DNA from: Pararhodonellum marinum
GTDB taxonomy: Bacteria; Bacteroidota; Bacteroidia; Cytophagales; Cyclobacteriaceae
Assembly: GCF_015354735.1 (NCBI RefSeq)
Contig: NZ_JACEFJ010000003.1
Location: forward strand, 434,001-498,000
Reading direction: 5' to 3'
DNA: 64,000 nt
Numbering within the stretch: the first letter of the stretch is position 1; every line of letters starts with the position of its first letter. The notes under the pieces are model-generated. The model did no database searches. It saw only the letters and a program-made list of their open reading frames with translations, and was not told the origin of the DNA. A program made the translations under genes and the position numbers. Below, piece after piece: positions 17,916 to 26,404 of this stretch.

Positions 17916-18046
17916 GGTTTGTTTTAGGTTTAGATTGAAGTTTTTCCTGTTGCTACCTTGTTTCAGATAAAATCTAACTTAATGGCATAGCATTCTCTAT
18001 GATTAAAAATTGTAGACAACATTTGGCTTTAAATTCAAAATTGTCG

Positions 18047-18063
18047 TTCGTTATTCAAACGAA
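18047..18063. repeat. Short inverted repeat upstream of the DUF6922 gene
   Basis: Arms TTCGTT and AACGAA are separated by 5 bases and lie about 40 bases upstream of the start codon. Antitoxins often bind such sites to control their own operon, but the arms are short and the match may be chance. Confidence 0.3.
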
Positions 18064-18102
18064 ACCTTTTCATTTACTCAAAACCTAACTTAACTTTGAG
18101 AC

Positions 18103-18405
18103 ATGACCGATAAAGCCAAACCAATCTTCGAAAAAAGGATTTTCTGGGATGTGGATTTTGATCACATCGATTACGATGTCAAATTTAGATTTGTCATAGA
18201 ACGCGTCTTCGAACGCGGGGATGTGGAGGACATCAGAAATTGCAGGCGGTACTATGGTGACGAAAAAATTTCTGCGGTATTATTGAGTGCAAAGTTTCTT
18301 TCCGAAGTCACCATGTACCTTGCAAGTGCTGTGATAAGTAAAACAGTCACTGAATTTAGATGTTTCAAACTCAGACAGTCGAACCCGGAACTTTTTCCAT
18401 ATTAA
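18103..18405 (+). CDS. DUF6922-like protein, putative antitoxin of an AbiEii-type pair
   Basis: A 100-residue protein of the small family usually found directly before AbiEii-type nucleotidyltransferase genes in Bacteroidota. The C-terminal part has the family ending (EFRCFKLRQSNPELFPY), and the middle resembles a helix-turn-helix (VEDIRNCRRYYGDEKI). It probably acts as antitoxin or repressor. It is intact, but the partner gene 8 bases downstream is interrupted by a stop codon. TAACTTTG at 18091-18098 matches the Bacteroidota -7 consensus and would give a nearly leaderless transcript, but the -33 element is poor. The family call rests on recalled similarity. Confidence 0.7.
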   Translation: MTDKAKPIFEKRIFWDVDFDHIDYDVKFRFVIERVFERGDVEDIRNCRRYYGDEKISAVLLSAKFLSEVTMYLASAVISKTVTEFRCFKLRQSNPELFPY

Positions 18406-18413
18406 AAGCACTC

Positions 18414-18977
18414 ATGCAAATTCCCCAACTAAATGAATTTTCATTGGTTAGAGGAACAGCATTATCTCTTTTATTTGGGCATAGGACATCGATTGATTGA
18501 GAATTTTTTTCAGACCAAGCTTTTGAAAATTTTTCAGTTCTCGATCAGACTTTTGTCAATGATTTTCATGTAAGAACAAATAATCCCCGGGTAGGCGTTT
18601 TTTGCCTTATCAAAAATGTCAAAGAAGATATCGTCAGACACCCCCACCCCATGATTCGTCCCGTAAAGGAAATTGAAGGCATCAGGTTTTTTTCAGATGA
18701 GAATATCATTGCGATGAAAGTTCAGGCCGTATTGGGTAGGGCCAGAAAAAAAGACTTTTGGGACATTGCACAGCTTTTGGAAATAAACACAGTGGCGGAT
18801 TTTGTCAGGTATCACAGGGAAAAATACAGCACCCAAAACTTACTGATCACCGTTCCCCAAGCCATCGCCTATTTCGCCCAAGCAGAAGAGGATGAAAATC
18901 CACTCAGCCTAAAAGGGCAGACCTGGGAATCGATCCAAAAAGTCATTCAGGAAAAAGTCAGGTTGTATTTGATCTAA
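18414..18977 (+). pseudogene. AbiEii/AbiGii-type nucleotidyltransferase, interrupted by TGA
   Basis: Reading from ATG 18414, the frame encodes LVRGTALSLLFGHRTSID, the nucleotidyltransferase motif of AbiEii-type toxins. A TGA at 18498-18500 follows, then the frame resumes with EFFSDQAFENF and remains open to the stop at 18977. The expected sequence is GHRTSIDLEFFSD, so one leucine codon (TTA) has apparently become TGA by a single base change. Residues such as VKEIEGIRFFSDENIIAMKVQA and GRARKKDFWDI are typical of the family's C-terminal half. AbiEii-type proteins transfer nucleotides and act as toxins. Here the enzyme would be lost, unless translation restarts at ATG 18651, which would lack the catalytic region. 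Confidence 0.85.
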
Positions 18978-19039
18978 TCAGCCCTTTAATTTTTGCTAAA
19001 AATTTCCTACATTCAGTATTCATCCGAAGAAAACTGTGC

Positions 19040-19537
19040 ATGAAAAGGATAAAAATTGAAATCAAATGGGCCATTGTTTTTTTCTTGGTCACATTAGTCT
19101 GGATGTTGGGAGAAAGGTTGTTTGGGCTTCATGACGAACACATTGATCAGCATTTGGTGTACACCAATTTTTTTGCCATCCCTGCCATAGCGGTTTATGT
19201 ATTTGCTTTATTGGATAAGCGAAAAAACCATTATCAGGGATACATGACTTACATACAGGGGTTCAGGTGTGGAATCATCCTCACACTTTTGGTCACCCTG
19301 TTGAGTCCACTTGCCCAGATTTTGACCAGTCTATGGATCACTCCGCACTATTTTGAAAATGCCATTCAATTTGCCGTTTCAGAAAACAAGATGGAAGAAA
19401 CAGAAGCCAGAAATTATTTTTCACTGTCGAATTACATCATTCAAGGGGTAATAGGCGCACCTTTGATGGGCCTGTTTACTTCACTGATTGTGGCCTTATT
19501 TACCCGAAAAGAACCCAAAATTCTTAATTCAGCCTGA
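19040..19537 (+). CDS. DUF4199 family membrane protein
   Basis: A 165-residue protein with four predicted membrane helices (about 10-25, 40-60, 75-100 and 130-155) and the spacing typical of DUF4199, a family abundant in Bacteroidota and of unknown function. The charged region between helices 3 and 4 (ENKMEETEARNYFSLSNY) is a recurrent feature of the family. It stands alone downstream of the broken AbiEii-type locus. No role can be given. Confidence 0.82.
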   Translation: MKRIKIEIKWAIVFFLVTLVWMLGERLFGLHDEHIDQHLVYTNFFAIPAIAVYVFALLDKRKNHYQGYMTYIQGFRCGIILTLLVTLLSPLAQILTSLWITPHYFENAIQFAVSENKMEETEARNYFSLSNYIIQGVIGAPLMGLFTSLIVALFTRKEPKILNSA

Positions 19538-19709
19538 CGAGAGCTAAAGCAATCTTTATAGGTTAAAAAGGAAGGATAGATTATATGATTTATCCTATTC
19601 CTTAAAATTTCTAAATTTTTAGGAAGTTCCTTAATTAGGAAGTGTCAGGGTTGGGAAATGTCAAATATTATTTTGTAAATTGGAAATTGGACCCTTCAAA
19701 CGATAAATA

Positions 19710-22700
19710 ATGAAAGTAATTTCCAGTCAAGTGTTCGTTTTCGTACTTTTTCAGCTTTTGTTCATCCAATCCCTACTAGCAATCGATCCAAGTAACACAA
19801 GGTTGCTTTCAGAACCAGCCGTCAGTAAAGATCAGATTGCCTTCATTTATGCCTCCGACCTATGGGTAGCCCGGAAGGACGGATCTAATCCCCGAAGGAT
19901 GACAGCTGACCAAGGCATGGTGTCCAATCCCGTATTTTCTCCAGATGGTAGTATGATAGCCTTCAATGCACAATATGATGGGAATTGGGATGTTTTTGTG
20001 GTGCCATCTAAAGGTGGAGTCCCCAAAAGGCTTACCTGGCATCCCTACCCTGATTTGGTGAGGGGCTTTACACCGGATGGCAAATCGGTTCTCTTTGCCT
20101 CACAGCGAGAGGTGTTTACCAATCGTTACACCAAACTCTACACCGTTGACATAGATACTGGTAAAGAAACTGCCCTTCCGGTTCCCAATGCCTTTTGGGC
20201 AACCTACAGTTCAGATGGAAAATACCTTGCCTATACCCCTCTTGGCGATCGTTTTGGCCAATGGAAAAATTACCGGGGAGGCACCATGACGCGGATCTGG
20301 CTCTACAATGTGGAAAACCATGCCGTAACCGAAATCCCTAAACCTGAAACCGGCAGCAATGACACCCAACCGGTTTGGATGGATGGAAAGGTTTACTTCA
20401 GAAGCGACCGGGACGGGGAGTTTAACTTATACAGTTTTGACCCCGAAACACGGGAGGTTCAAAAACATACCGATTTTGAGGATTTTCATGTGGCGAATAT
20501 CGGCGCATCTGATTCCGAAATCATTTTTGAACAAGCGGGTTATCTCCACATCTTGTCCGCCAATCAAACCAAACCGCGTCAACTGAGCGTTGGGATCGCT
20601 ACAGATTTGCTGGAACACCGCCCCAGGTTTGTTTCGGGCAGTAAATATGTCAGAAGTGCCCATATCTCCCCTTCCGGTGCCAGAATGGTGGTGGATTTCA
20701 GGGGCGAAATCATTACGGTGCCAGCAAAAAAAGGAGATCCATTGAACCTAACCCAAACCCCGGGAGCCCATGAAAAAAACCCTGCATGGTCTCATGACGG
20801 TAAACGAATAGCCTTCTTATCGGATGCTTCCGGAGAGTATGCCCTGCACATCCAAAACCAAGATGGTCAGGGAGACATAAAACGGATTGGACTGGATGGC
20901 GCTGGATTTTATGCCTACCTGCATTGGTCACCGGATGACAAATACATTTGTTTGGTGGACAACAGCCGTAGCCTCTTTGTGATAGATACCAACAGTGGCA
21001 TATCCACCAAGATTGCTTCTGACGCGGTTTATGTCCCCGGGGTTTTCCGGGAATTGTTTGGCAGCTGGTCTGCTGATGGGGCTTGGATCGCTTATACTGT
21101 CCTGACTCCGACCAACTTTGAGCAAGCCTATGTTTACTCGGTCAAGGAAAACAAATCCTATCCCATTTCCGACGGACTTTCCAATGTGACCCACCCTATG
21201 TTTGATCCGAGTGGGAAATACCTGTATCTCTTGGCTTCTACCGATGCTGGCCCGGTGGTCAATTGGTTTGACCTGTCCAATCAAGACATGAACTACAGCA
21301 ATACGGTATATTTGGTCACACTTCAGAAAGAAGTCAAATCCCCATTGCCTAAAGAAAATGATGAGGAAAAAGCCGAGCAAAAAGAAGTGGCTAAAGTTGA
21401 GGGGGTGAAGCCAGTCAGGATAGATTTTGATGGACTGCAAAACAGGATATTGAACATCCCCATATCTGCCGGCAGGTACAGTCAGTTGCAGGTTCCCAAA
21501 GAAGGCAAACTGTATTACCTTGCCCAATCAATGGACAACGGTAAAAGCATGTTGCATCACTATGATTTGGAGAAGCGGAAGGAAGAGCCCATCATGCCCG
21601 CTGACAACTTTATCATCGCCTCCCAAGGGGATAAAATGCTCTACCAAAGTCAAGGCAAGTGGGGGATCACAGAGACTGGAAAAAAACCAGACAATGATAA
21701 CTTGGTCAATTTAGACCAAATTGAAGTCAAAATTGATCCTTTGAGGGAATGGCCCAATATATTTGAAGAAGCGTGGCGGGTGAATAGGGATTATTTTTAT
21801 GACCCGGGGATGCATGGGGCTGATTGGGAGGCCATGAAGGAAAAATACAAAGTTTTTATCCCTGACCTGGCAACCAAATCAGACCTTTACCGGGTCATGG
21901 AGTGGATGTTCAGTGAGCTGGCTGTAGGTCACCATCGCTTCAGCAGCCGGGGAGATGACCTTTTTTCTTCAAAAAATGTGAAAGGTGGATTACTGGGCGC
22001 AGATTATGAAATCTCCAACAACAGGTACCGGATCAAGAAAATCTATGGTGGACTGAACTGGACCCCTGAACTGCGTTCTCCGCTTACCGAACCGGGAGTA
22101 GACATCAATGAGGGAGATTTTATCTTGGAAGTCAATGGTAAGCCGTTGACAGCCTCTGATAATTTCTACAGCTTTTTTGAAAACACGGCTGATAAGTTGA
22201 CTGTATTGACTGTAAATTCCAAGCCTGAACTGGCAGGTTCCCGTAAAGTCACTGTAACTCCCCTAGCATCAGAGATGGCACTGAGAAACAGAGATTGGGT
22301 GGAAGGAAACATGGCAAAAGTACACCAAGCCACCAATGGAAGGGTTGCCTATGTTTATGTACCCAATACCACGACATTGGGTCACGAATATTTCAAAAGG
22401 TATTTTTTCCCCCAGGCAGATAAAGAAGCCATCATCATTGATGAAAGGTTCAACGGAGGTGGTCAATTGGCGGATTACTACATCGACATTTTAAAAAGAC
22501 CTGTGCAGTCTTATTGGAATTACCGGTATGGGAAAGACCAAAAGGCGCCAAATGCCTCCATTCAGGGACCAAAAGTGATGCTTATCGATGAAACTGCCGG
22601 TTCCGGAGGGGATTACCTCCCCTATCTATTCCGGCAAGCTGAACTTGGAACCATCGTTGGCAAAACCACCTGGGGTGGTTTAGTTGGCGTACTTGGATTT

Positions 22701-22943
22701 CCCGAGTTCATAGATGGTGGAAGCGTAACTGCCCCTAACTTGGCCTTTTATGATGAAAGGGGTTTTGTGATCGAAAACGAAGGAGTGGAGCCGGATATTG
22801 AGGTGGAACAATGGCCTGCGGAAGTCATCCAAGGCAAAGATCCCCAATTGGAAAAGGCTATCGAACTGATCCTCGAGCAATTGGAAGCCGAACCTAAAGA
22901 AAAAATGGAAACCCCACCCTATCCTAAAAGGGTAAGGCCATAA
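19710..22943 (+). CDS. Tricorn-like S41 protease
   Basis: A signal peptide (about 1-24) is followed by two beta-propellers (about 30-650) with repeated WD40/PD40 strands such as PVFSPDGSMIAFNAQYDG and PAWSHDGKRIAFLSD. A C1 helical region (about 680-760), a PDZ-like domain (about 765-850) and the S41 catalytic domain follow. The nucleophile is probably Ser965 in ETAGSGGD, with the oxyanion region before it (IIIDERFNGGGQ). The length of 1077 residues matches tricorn proteases. Tricorn degrades oligopeptides produced by larger proteases; this exported version would act in the periplasm. It starts a same-strand block of peptidase and membrane genes. Confidence 0.93.
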   Translation: MKVISSQVFVFVLFQLLFIQSLLAIDPSNTRLLSEPAVSKDQIAFIYASDLWVARKDGSNPRRMTADQGMVSNPVFSPDGSMIAFNAQYDGNWDVFVVPSKGGVPKRLTWHPYPDLVRGFTPDGKSVLFASQREVFTNRYTKLYTVDIDTGKETALPVPNAFWATYSSDGKYLAYTPLGDRFGQWKNYRGGTMTRIWLYNVENHAVTEIPKPETGSNDTQPVWMDGKVYFRSDRDGEFNLYSFDPETREVQKHTDFEDFHVANIGASDSEIIFEQAGYLHILSANQTKPRQLSVGIATDLLEHRPRFVSGSKYVRSAHISPSGARMVVDFRGEIITVPAKKGDPLNLTQTPGAHEKNPAWSHDGKRIAFLSDASGEYALHIQNQDGQGDIKRIGLDGAGFYAYLHWSPDDKYICLVDNSRSLFVIDTNSGISTKIASDAVYVPGVFRELFGSWSADGAWIAYTVLTPTNFEQAYVYSVKENKSYPISDGLSNVTHPMFDPSGKYLYLLASTDAGPVVNWFDLSNQDMNYSNTVYLVTLQKEVKSPLPKENDEEKAEQKEVAKVEGVKPVRIDFDGLQNRILNIPISAGRYSQLQVPKEGKLYYLAQSMDNGKSMLHHYDLEKRKEEPIMPADNFIIASQGDKMLYQSQGKWGITETGKKPDNDNLVNLDQIEVKIDPLREWPNIFEEAWRVNRDYFYDPGMHGADWEAMKEKYKVFIPDLATKSDLYRVMEWMFSELAVGHHRFSSRGDDLFSSKNVKGGLLGADYEISNNRYRIKKIYGGLNWTPELRSPLTEPGVDINEGDFILEVNGKPLTASDNFYSFFENTADKLTVLTVNSKPELAGSRKVTVTPLASEMALRNRDWVEGNMAKVHQATNGRVAYVYVPNTTTLGHEYFKRYFFPQADKEAIIIDERFNGGGQLADYYIDILKRPVQSYWNYRYGKDQKAPNASIQGPKVMLIDETAGSGGDYLPYLFRQAELGTIVGKTTWGGLVGVLGFPEFIDGGSVTAPNLAFYDERGFVIENEGVEPDIEVEQWPAEVIQGKDPQLEKAIELILEQLEAEPKEKMETPPYPKRVRP

Positions 22944-23017
22944 TCTATTGTTTATAATATTTTGAATTTACTTATTAAAATAAAAAGTTGAATACTTCCG
23001 TCCATTTTTTTTCATCC

Positions 23018-25441
23018 ATGAAAAAGCGATTTCAAAAAATCTGGGGCTGGATTAAGGCAAAAACCTTATTGGTCAAACCTGGGACTAATGCAATCAAAGG
23101 GGCTGCTTGGGGATTGGCTTTGCTTACCTTAGTCATCTATCTGCTGTTCATAACAATTTTCACATTTGCAGTCGGAGATCCATGGATTCTGGTACTTGCT
23201 TTTGGGATTTTAGTAATTGCGGTTTTGTTTGCCTTTATAGGTCGGTGGATATTTAAGCTACTGCTCTCCTTTCCTAAAGCATTGATCTTGGCCCTGCTCT
23301 TCTCCATACCCCTTTGGTTGGTTTCATTTCCTCTTCAGCTGGTCATTATAGTGACTGTTTTATGGGTGGGATTGTTGCTGGGGGCCGCTTATGGAGTTTT
23401 TAAATATACTGGCTATTCTAATCTGACCCGACCAAAGAAATCTATCCTTCTGATTGGATTGGTGCTTGGAATTTCCGGTTTACTCGCCGTATTGTATTTT
23501 TACCAATTGAGAGGGATTGAAATGGATCCACCTACCAATGCGGCGCTTTATGCGGATTCTGAAATTCAACCTTTACCAATTGATTCTCCTGCCGAACAGG
23601 GGCCTTATGCTATCAGTACTTTGAATTACGGCAGTGGAGAAGATAAGCACCGCATTGAGTTCGGGGAAAGCGCAGACCTCAAAACAAGCGCAGTCAATGG
23701 TTTGCCGTTTATAGACAACTGGAAAGGCATCAGTGGATGGTGGAGAGAAAAATATTGGGGTTTTGATGAAAGTAACCTGCCATTGAATGGTCGGGTTTGG
23801 TATCCGGAGGGTGATGGTCCTTTTCCCTTGGTCTTAATCGTCCATGGTAACCACCTGATGCAGGATTTTTCAGACCCGGGCTATGCCTATTTGGGCGAGT
23901 TATTGGCTTCTCAGGGCATGATTTTGGTATCTGTGGATCAGAATTTCATCAATGCTTCCTGGTCAAATATTTTTGGGAGCTTGGAAAAGGAAAATGATGC
24001 CAGAGCTTGGTTGTTGTTGGAGCACTTGAAACTATGGAAGCATTGGAAAGAACAGGCGGAACATCCCTTGTTTCAAAAAGCGGATTTGGAGAACATTGCC
24101 TTGATCGGACATTCAAGAGGCGGAGAAGCAGTGGCACATGCCGCACTTTTCAATACGCTGCCCTACTATCCGGATGATGCGTCCGTGGCATTTGATTATA
24201 ACTTTTCTATACAATCCATTGTAGCCATTGCCCCGGTAGATGGACAATACATGCCGAGTGATCGTAAAACAAGCCTTGAAGACCTTAACTATTTTGTTTT
24301 GCATGGCTCACAGGATGCAGATGTCACCTCCTACTTGGGCGCTCAGCAATACCATCGGATAAATTTTAAAGACAGAGATACCTACCATTTCAAATCAGGG
24401 CTATATATCTATGGCGCTAACCATGGACAGTTCAACACCTCTTGGGGAAACAATGACGTAGGCACCCCGTTTTTGGGCCTACTCAATCTCCAGCAACTCA
24501 TGTCCGGTGAATCTCAACGGAATATTGCCAAAGTGTACATCAGTGCTTTCCTTCAAAATACCTTGATGGATAAAATGGAATATCTGCCCCTATTCAAGGA
24601 TGCACGGTATGGGAAAAATTGGCTTCCAGAAACGGTTTACCTGAGCCAGTTTGAGGACTCACAAACCCAATACATCTGTGATTTTGAAGAAGATTTTGAC
24701 CTAAGTACTACAACGCTCGATCAAGGAAAAATAGACGCTAAAAACCTTACCGTTTGGAAAGAAAAAGAGCTTAGTCTCAAATGGGGTAAAATGGGAACAA
24801 AAGCAGCCGTGTTGGGCTGGCATTACGAAGCGGCATTGAAAGATTCCACCGCTCTGAAATCCATAGGCCCTGATTTTCCGGATTCCCTGATAGCCAATTA
24901 TACCATTTTATTGGATACAGGATTCAACGCGCTAAAATCGAATGACTTATTGGTTTTTTCATTGGCTGAATCTACCGAAGAAAGCAATCCCAAAAGTCAA
25001 GGAAAATGGGTAAAAGCCAAAGAGAAAGAAAACGAGAAAGAGAAAAATGAACCTGAAAAAGACGATTTAAAAACCAAGGCAGACAAAGTAGACAAAGATG
25101 AAAAACCAAAAAAACATCCCATAGACTTTTCAATCGAATTGGAAGATTTTGAAGGTCAAAAAATCAGATTCCCGCTCAGCAACTATGCTGCCCTTCAAAA
25201 CCAATTGGAAGTAGCCATCTGGAAATCGGATTTTATCAAGGGGGACAAACAATCAGAAATGGTATTTCAAAATTTCATTTTTGATTTCGAAAAGTTAAAT
25301 AGCATAAATCCTGAATTTAATCCTAACCGTTTGGGCGTGATCCGCTTTGTGTTTGACAAAAGTCCCAAAGGAGTGATCATTCTAGACAACCTGGGTTGGA
25401 TGAAACCCTTTCCTGAGGAAGAGTTTTCTGATGATGGATAA
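23018..25441 (+). CDS. Membrane-anchored alpha/beta hydrolase
   Basis: The N-terminal 170 residues contain about five membrane helices. A large alpha/beta hydrolase domain follows, with nucleophile motif GHSRGG (Ser366), an oxyanion segment VLIVHGNHL, a likely acid residue in HGSQDADV and a likely His in GANHGQF. A lysine- and glutamate-rich low-complexity stretch (about residues 660-705) separates it from a C-terminal beta-rich domain. The enzyme is probably an esterase or lipase of the chlorophyllase/cutinase-like type; substrate unknown. I chose ATG 23018. An upstream in-frame TTG (22988) is a less likely start. It is 65 bases from the next gene, an ABC ATPase. Confidence 0.85.
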   Translation: MKKRFQKIWGWIKAKTLLVKPGTNAIKGAAWGLALLTLVIYLLFITIFTFAVGDPWILVLAFGILVIAVLFAFIGRWIFKLLLSFPKALILALLFSIPLWLVSFPLQLVIIVTVLWVGLLLGAAYGVFKYTGYSNLTRPKKSILLIGLVLGISGLLAVLYFYQLRGIEMDPPTNAALYADSEIQPLPIDSPAEQGPYAISTLNYGSGEDKHRIEFGESADLKTSAVNGLPFIDNWKGISGWWREKYWGFDESNLPLNGRVWYPEGDGPFPLVLIVHGNHLMQDFSDPGYAYLGELLASQGMILVSVDQNFINASWSNIFGSLEKENDARAWLLLEHLKLWKHWKEQAEHPLFQKADLENIALIGHSRGGEAVAHAALFNTLPYYPDDASVAFDYNFSIQSIVAIAPVDGQYMPSDRKTSLEDLNYFVLHGSQDADVTSYLGAQQYHRINFKDRDTYHFKSGLYIYGANHGQFNTSWGNNDVGTPFLGLLNLQQLMSGESQRNIAKVYISAFLQNTLMDKMEYLPLFKDARYGKNWLPETVYLSQFEDSQTQYICDFEEDFDLSTTTLDQGKIDAKNLTVWKEKELSLKWGKMGTKAAVLGWHYEAALKDSTALKSIGPDFPDSLIANYTILLDTGFNALKSNDLLVFSLAESTEESNPKSQGKWVKAKEKENEKEKNEPEKDDLKTKADKVDKDEKPKKHPIDFSIELEDFEGQKIRFPLSNYAALQNQLEVAIWKSDFIKGDKQSEMVFQNFIFDFEKLNSINPEFNPNRLGVIRFVFDKSPKGVIILDNLGWMKPFPEEEFSDDG

Positions 25442-25505
25442 CATTAACCTAAGCACCTCTATATTTTTAAATAATTGAATTCCCAAATCTTAAAATCCAT
25501 ACACC

Positions 25506-26393
25506 ATGCAACTCATTATTAAAAACCTCTCCAAAACCTATCCCAATGGGGTGAAAGCCCTGAATGACATCAGCTTAACGATTCCACAGGGCATGTTTGG
25601 CTTACTAGGACCCAATGGTGCGGGCAAATCCACCCTGATGCGGACCATTGCCACTTTACAGGATGCAGATTCCGGCAGTATCATGCTGGATGACTTGGAT
25701 GTCTTGGCCAACAAGCAGGCCATCCGGGAAAGACTAGGCTATCTTCCACAGGACTTCGGGCTTTATCCCCGGATCAGTGCGGAAGTGATGCTAAACCACA
25801 TTGCTCAAATGAAAGGTGTAAATGATAAGTCGGACCGCAAATATCTGGTCGAAAGCCTGTTGACAAAAGTTAACCTCTACAAAGACAGAAAAAAGGCATT
25901 GGGTACTTTTTCCGGTGGGATGCGTCAACGGTTTGGAATCGCCCAGGCCTTGGCGGGCAACCCTTCTCTTATCATTGTGGATGAACCTACGGCCGGTCTT
26001 GATCCTTCAGAACGTAACAGGTTTTACAACCTCCTCAGTGAGTTGGGCGAAAATACCATCGTCATCCTTTCAACCCACATTGTGGAAGATGTAAGTACGC
26101 TTTGTTCCAGAATGGCCATCATTTGCGAAGGGGAATTGTTGATGGAAGGAAAACCCAGGGAAGGGATAGAGGCTATTCAGGGAAGGATATACCAAAAGAC
26201 CATCCGAAAAGATGAGTTGGAGCAATATAGACACGAATATCAGGTGATTTCTACCAAATTGATCGAAGGCAATCTGAGCATGCGCGTGGAAAGCCCGGAA
26301 ATGCTGGACGGAGGGTTTGTGCTCGCCAATGCAGACTTGGAAGATGTGTATTTCAGCCATATTTCCAGAAAAGTAGATCCCATCACCATTTGA
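25506..26393 (+). CDS. ABC transporter ATP-binding protein
   Basis: A 295-residue ATPase with Walker A (GPNGAGKST), signature (FSGGMRQRFGIAQA) and Walker B (LIIVDEPTAGLDP). The C-terminal 70 residues form the extension often seen in ATPases that pair with ABC-2 type permeases. The permease gene begins 12 bases downstream and encodes an M1 peptidase fused to it. The two products should form one exporter complex in the inner membrane. The transported substrate is unknown. The sequence is typical of such pairs in Bacteroidota. Confidence 0.92.
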   Translation: MQLIIKNLSKTYPNGVKALNDISLTIPQGMFGLLGPNGAGKSTLMRTIATLQDADSGSIMLDDLDVLANKQAIRERLGYLPQDFGLYPRISAEVMLNHIAQMKGVNDKSDRKYLVESLLTKVNLYKDRKKALGTFSGGMRQRFGIAQALAGNPSLIIVDEPTAGLDPSERNRFYNLLSELGENTIVILSTHIVEDVSTLCSRMAIICEGELLMEGKPREGIEAIQGRIYQKTIRKDELEQYRHEYQVISTKLIEGNLSMRVESPEMLDGGFVLANADLEDVYFSHISRKVDPITI

Positions 26394-26404
26394 TCCCCTG
26401 AATT

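Noticed and set aside
20928-21527. Minus-strand ORF of 199 codons within the tricorn-like gene
   Set aside because: It overlaps the propeller region of a complete protease gene and shows no domain; long antisense ORFs are expected in such genes.
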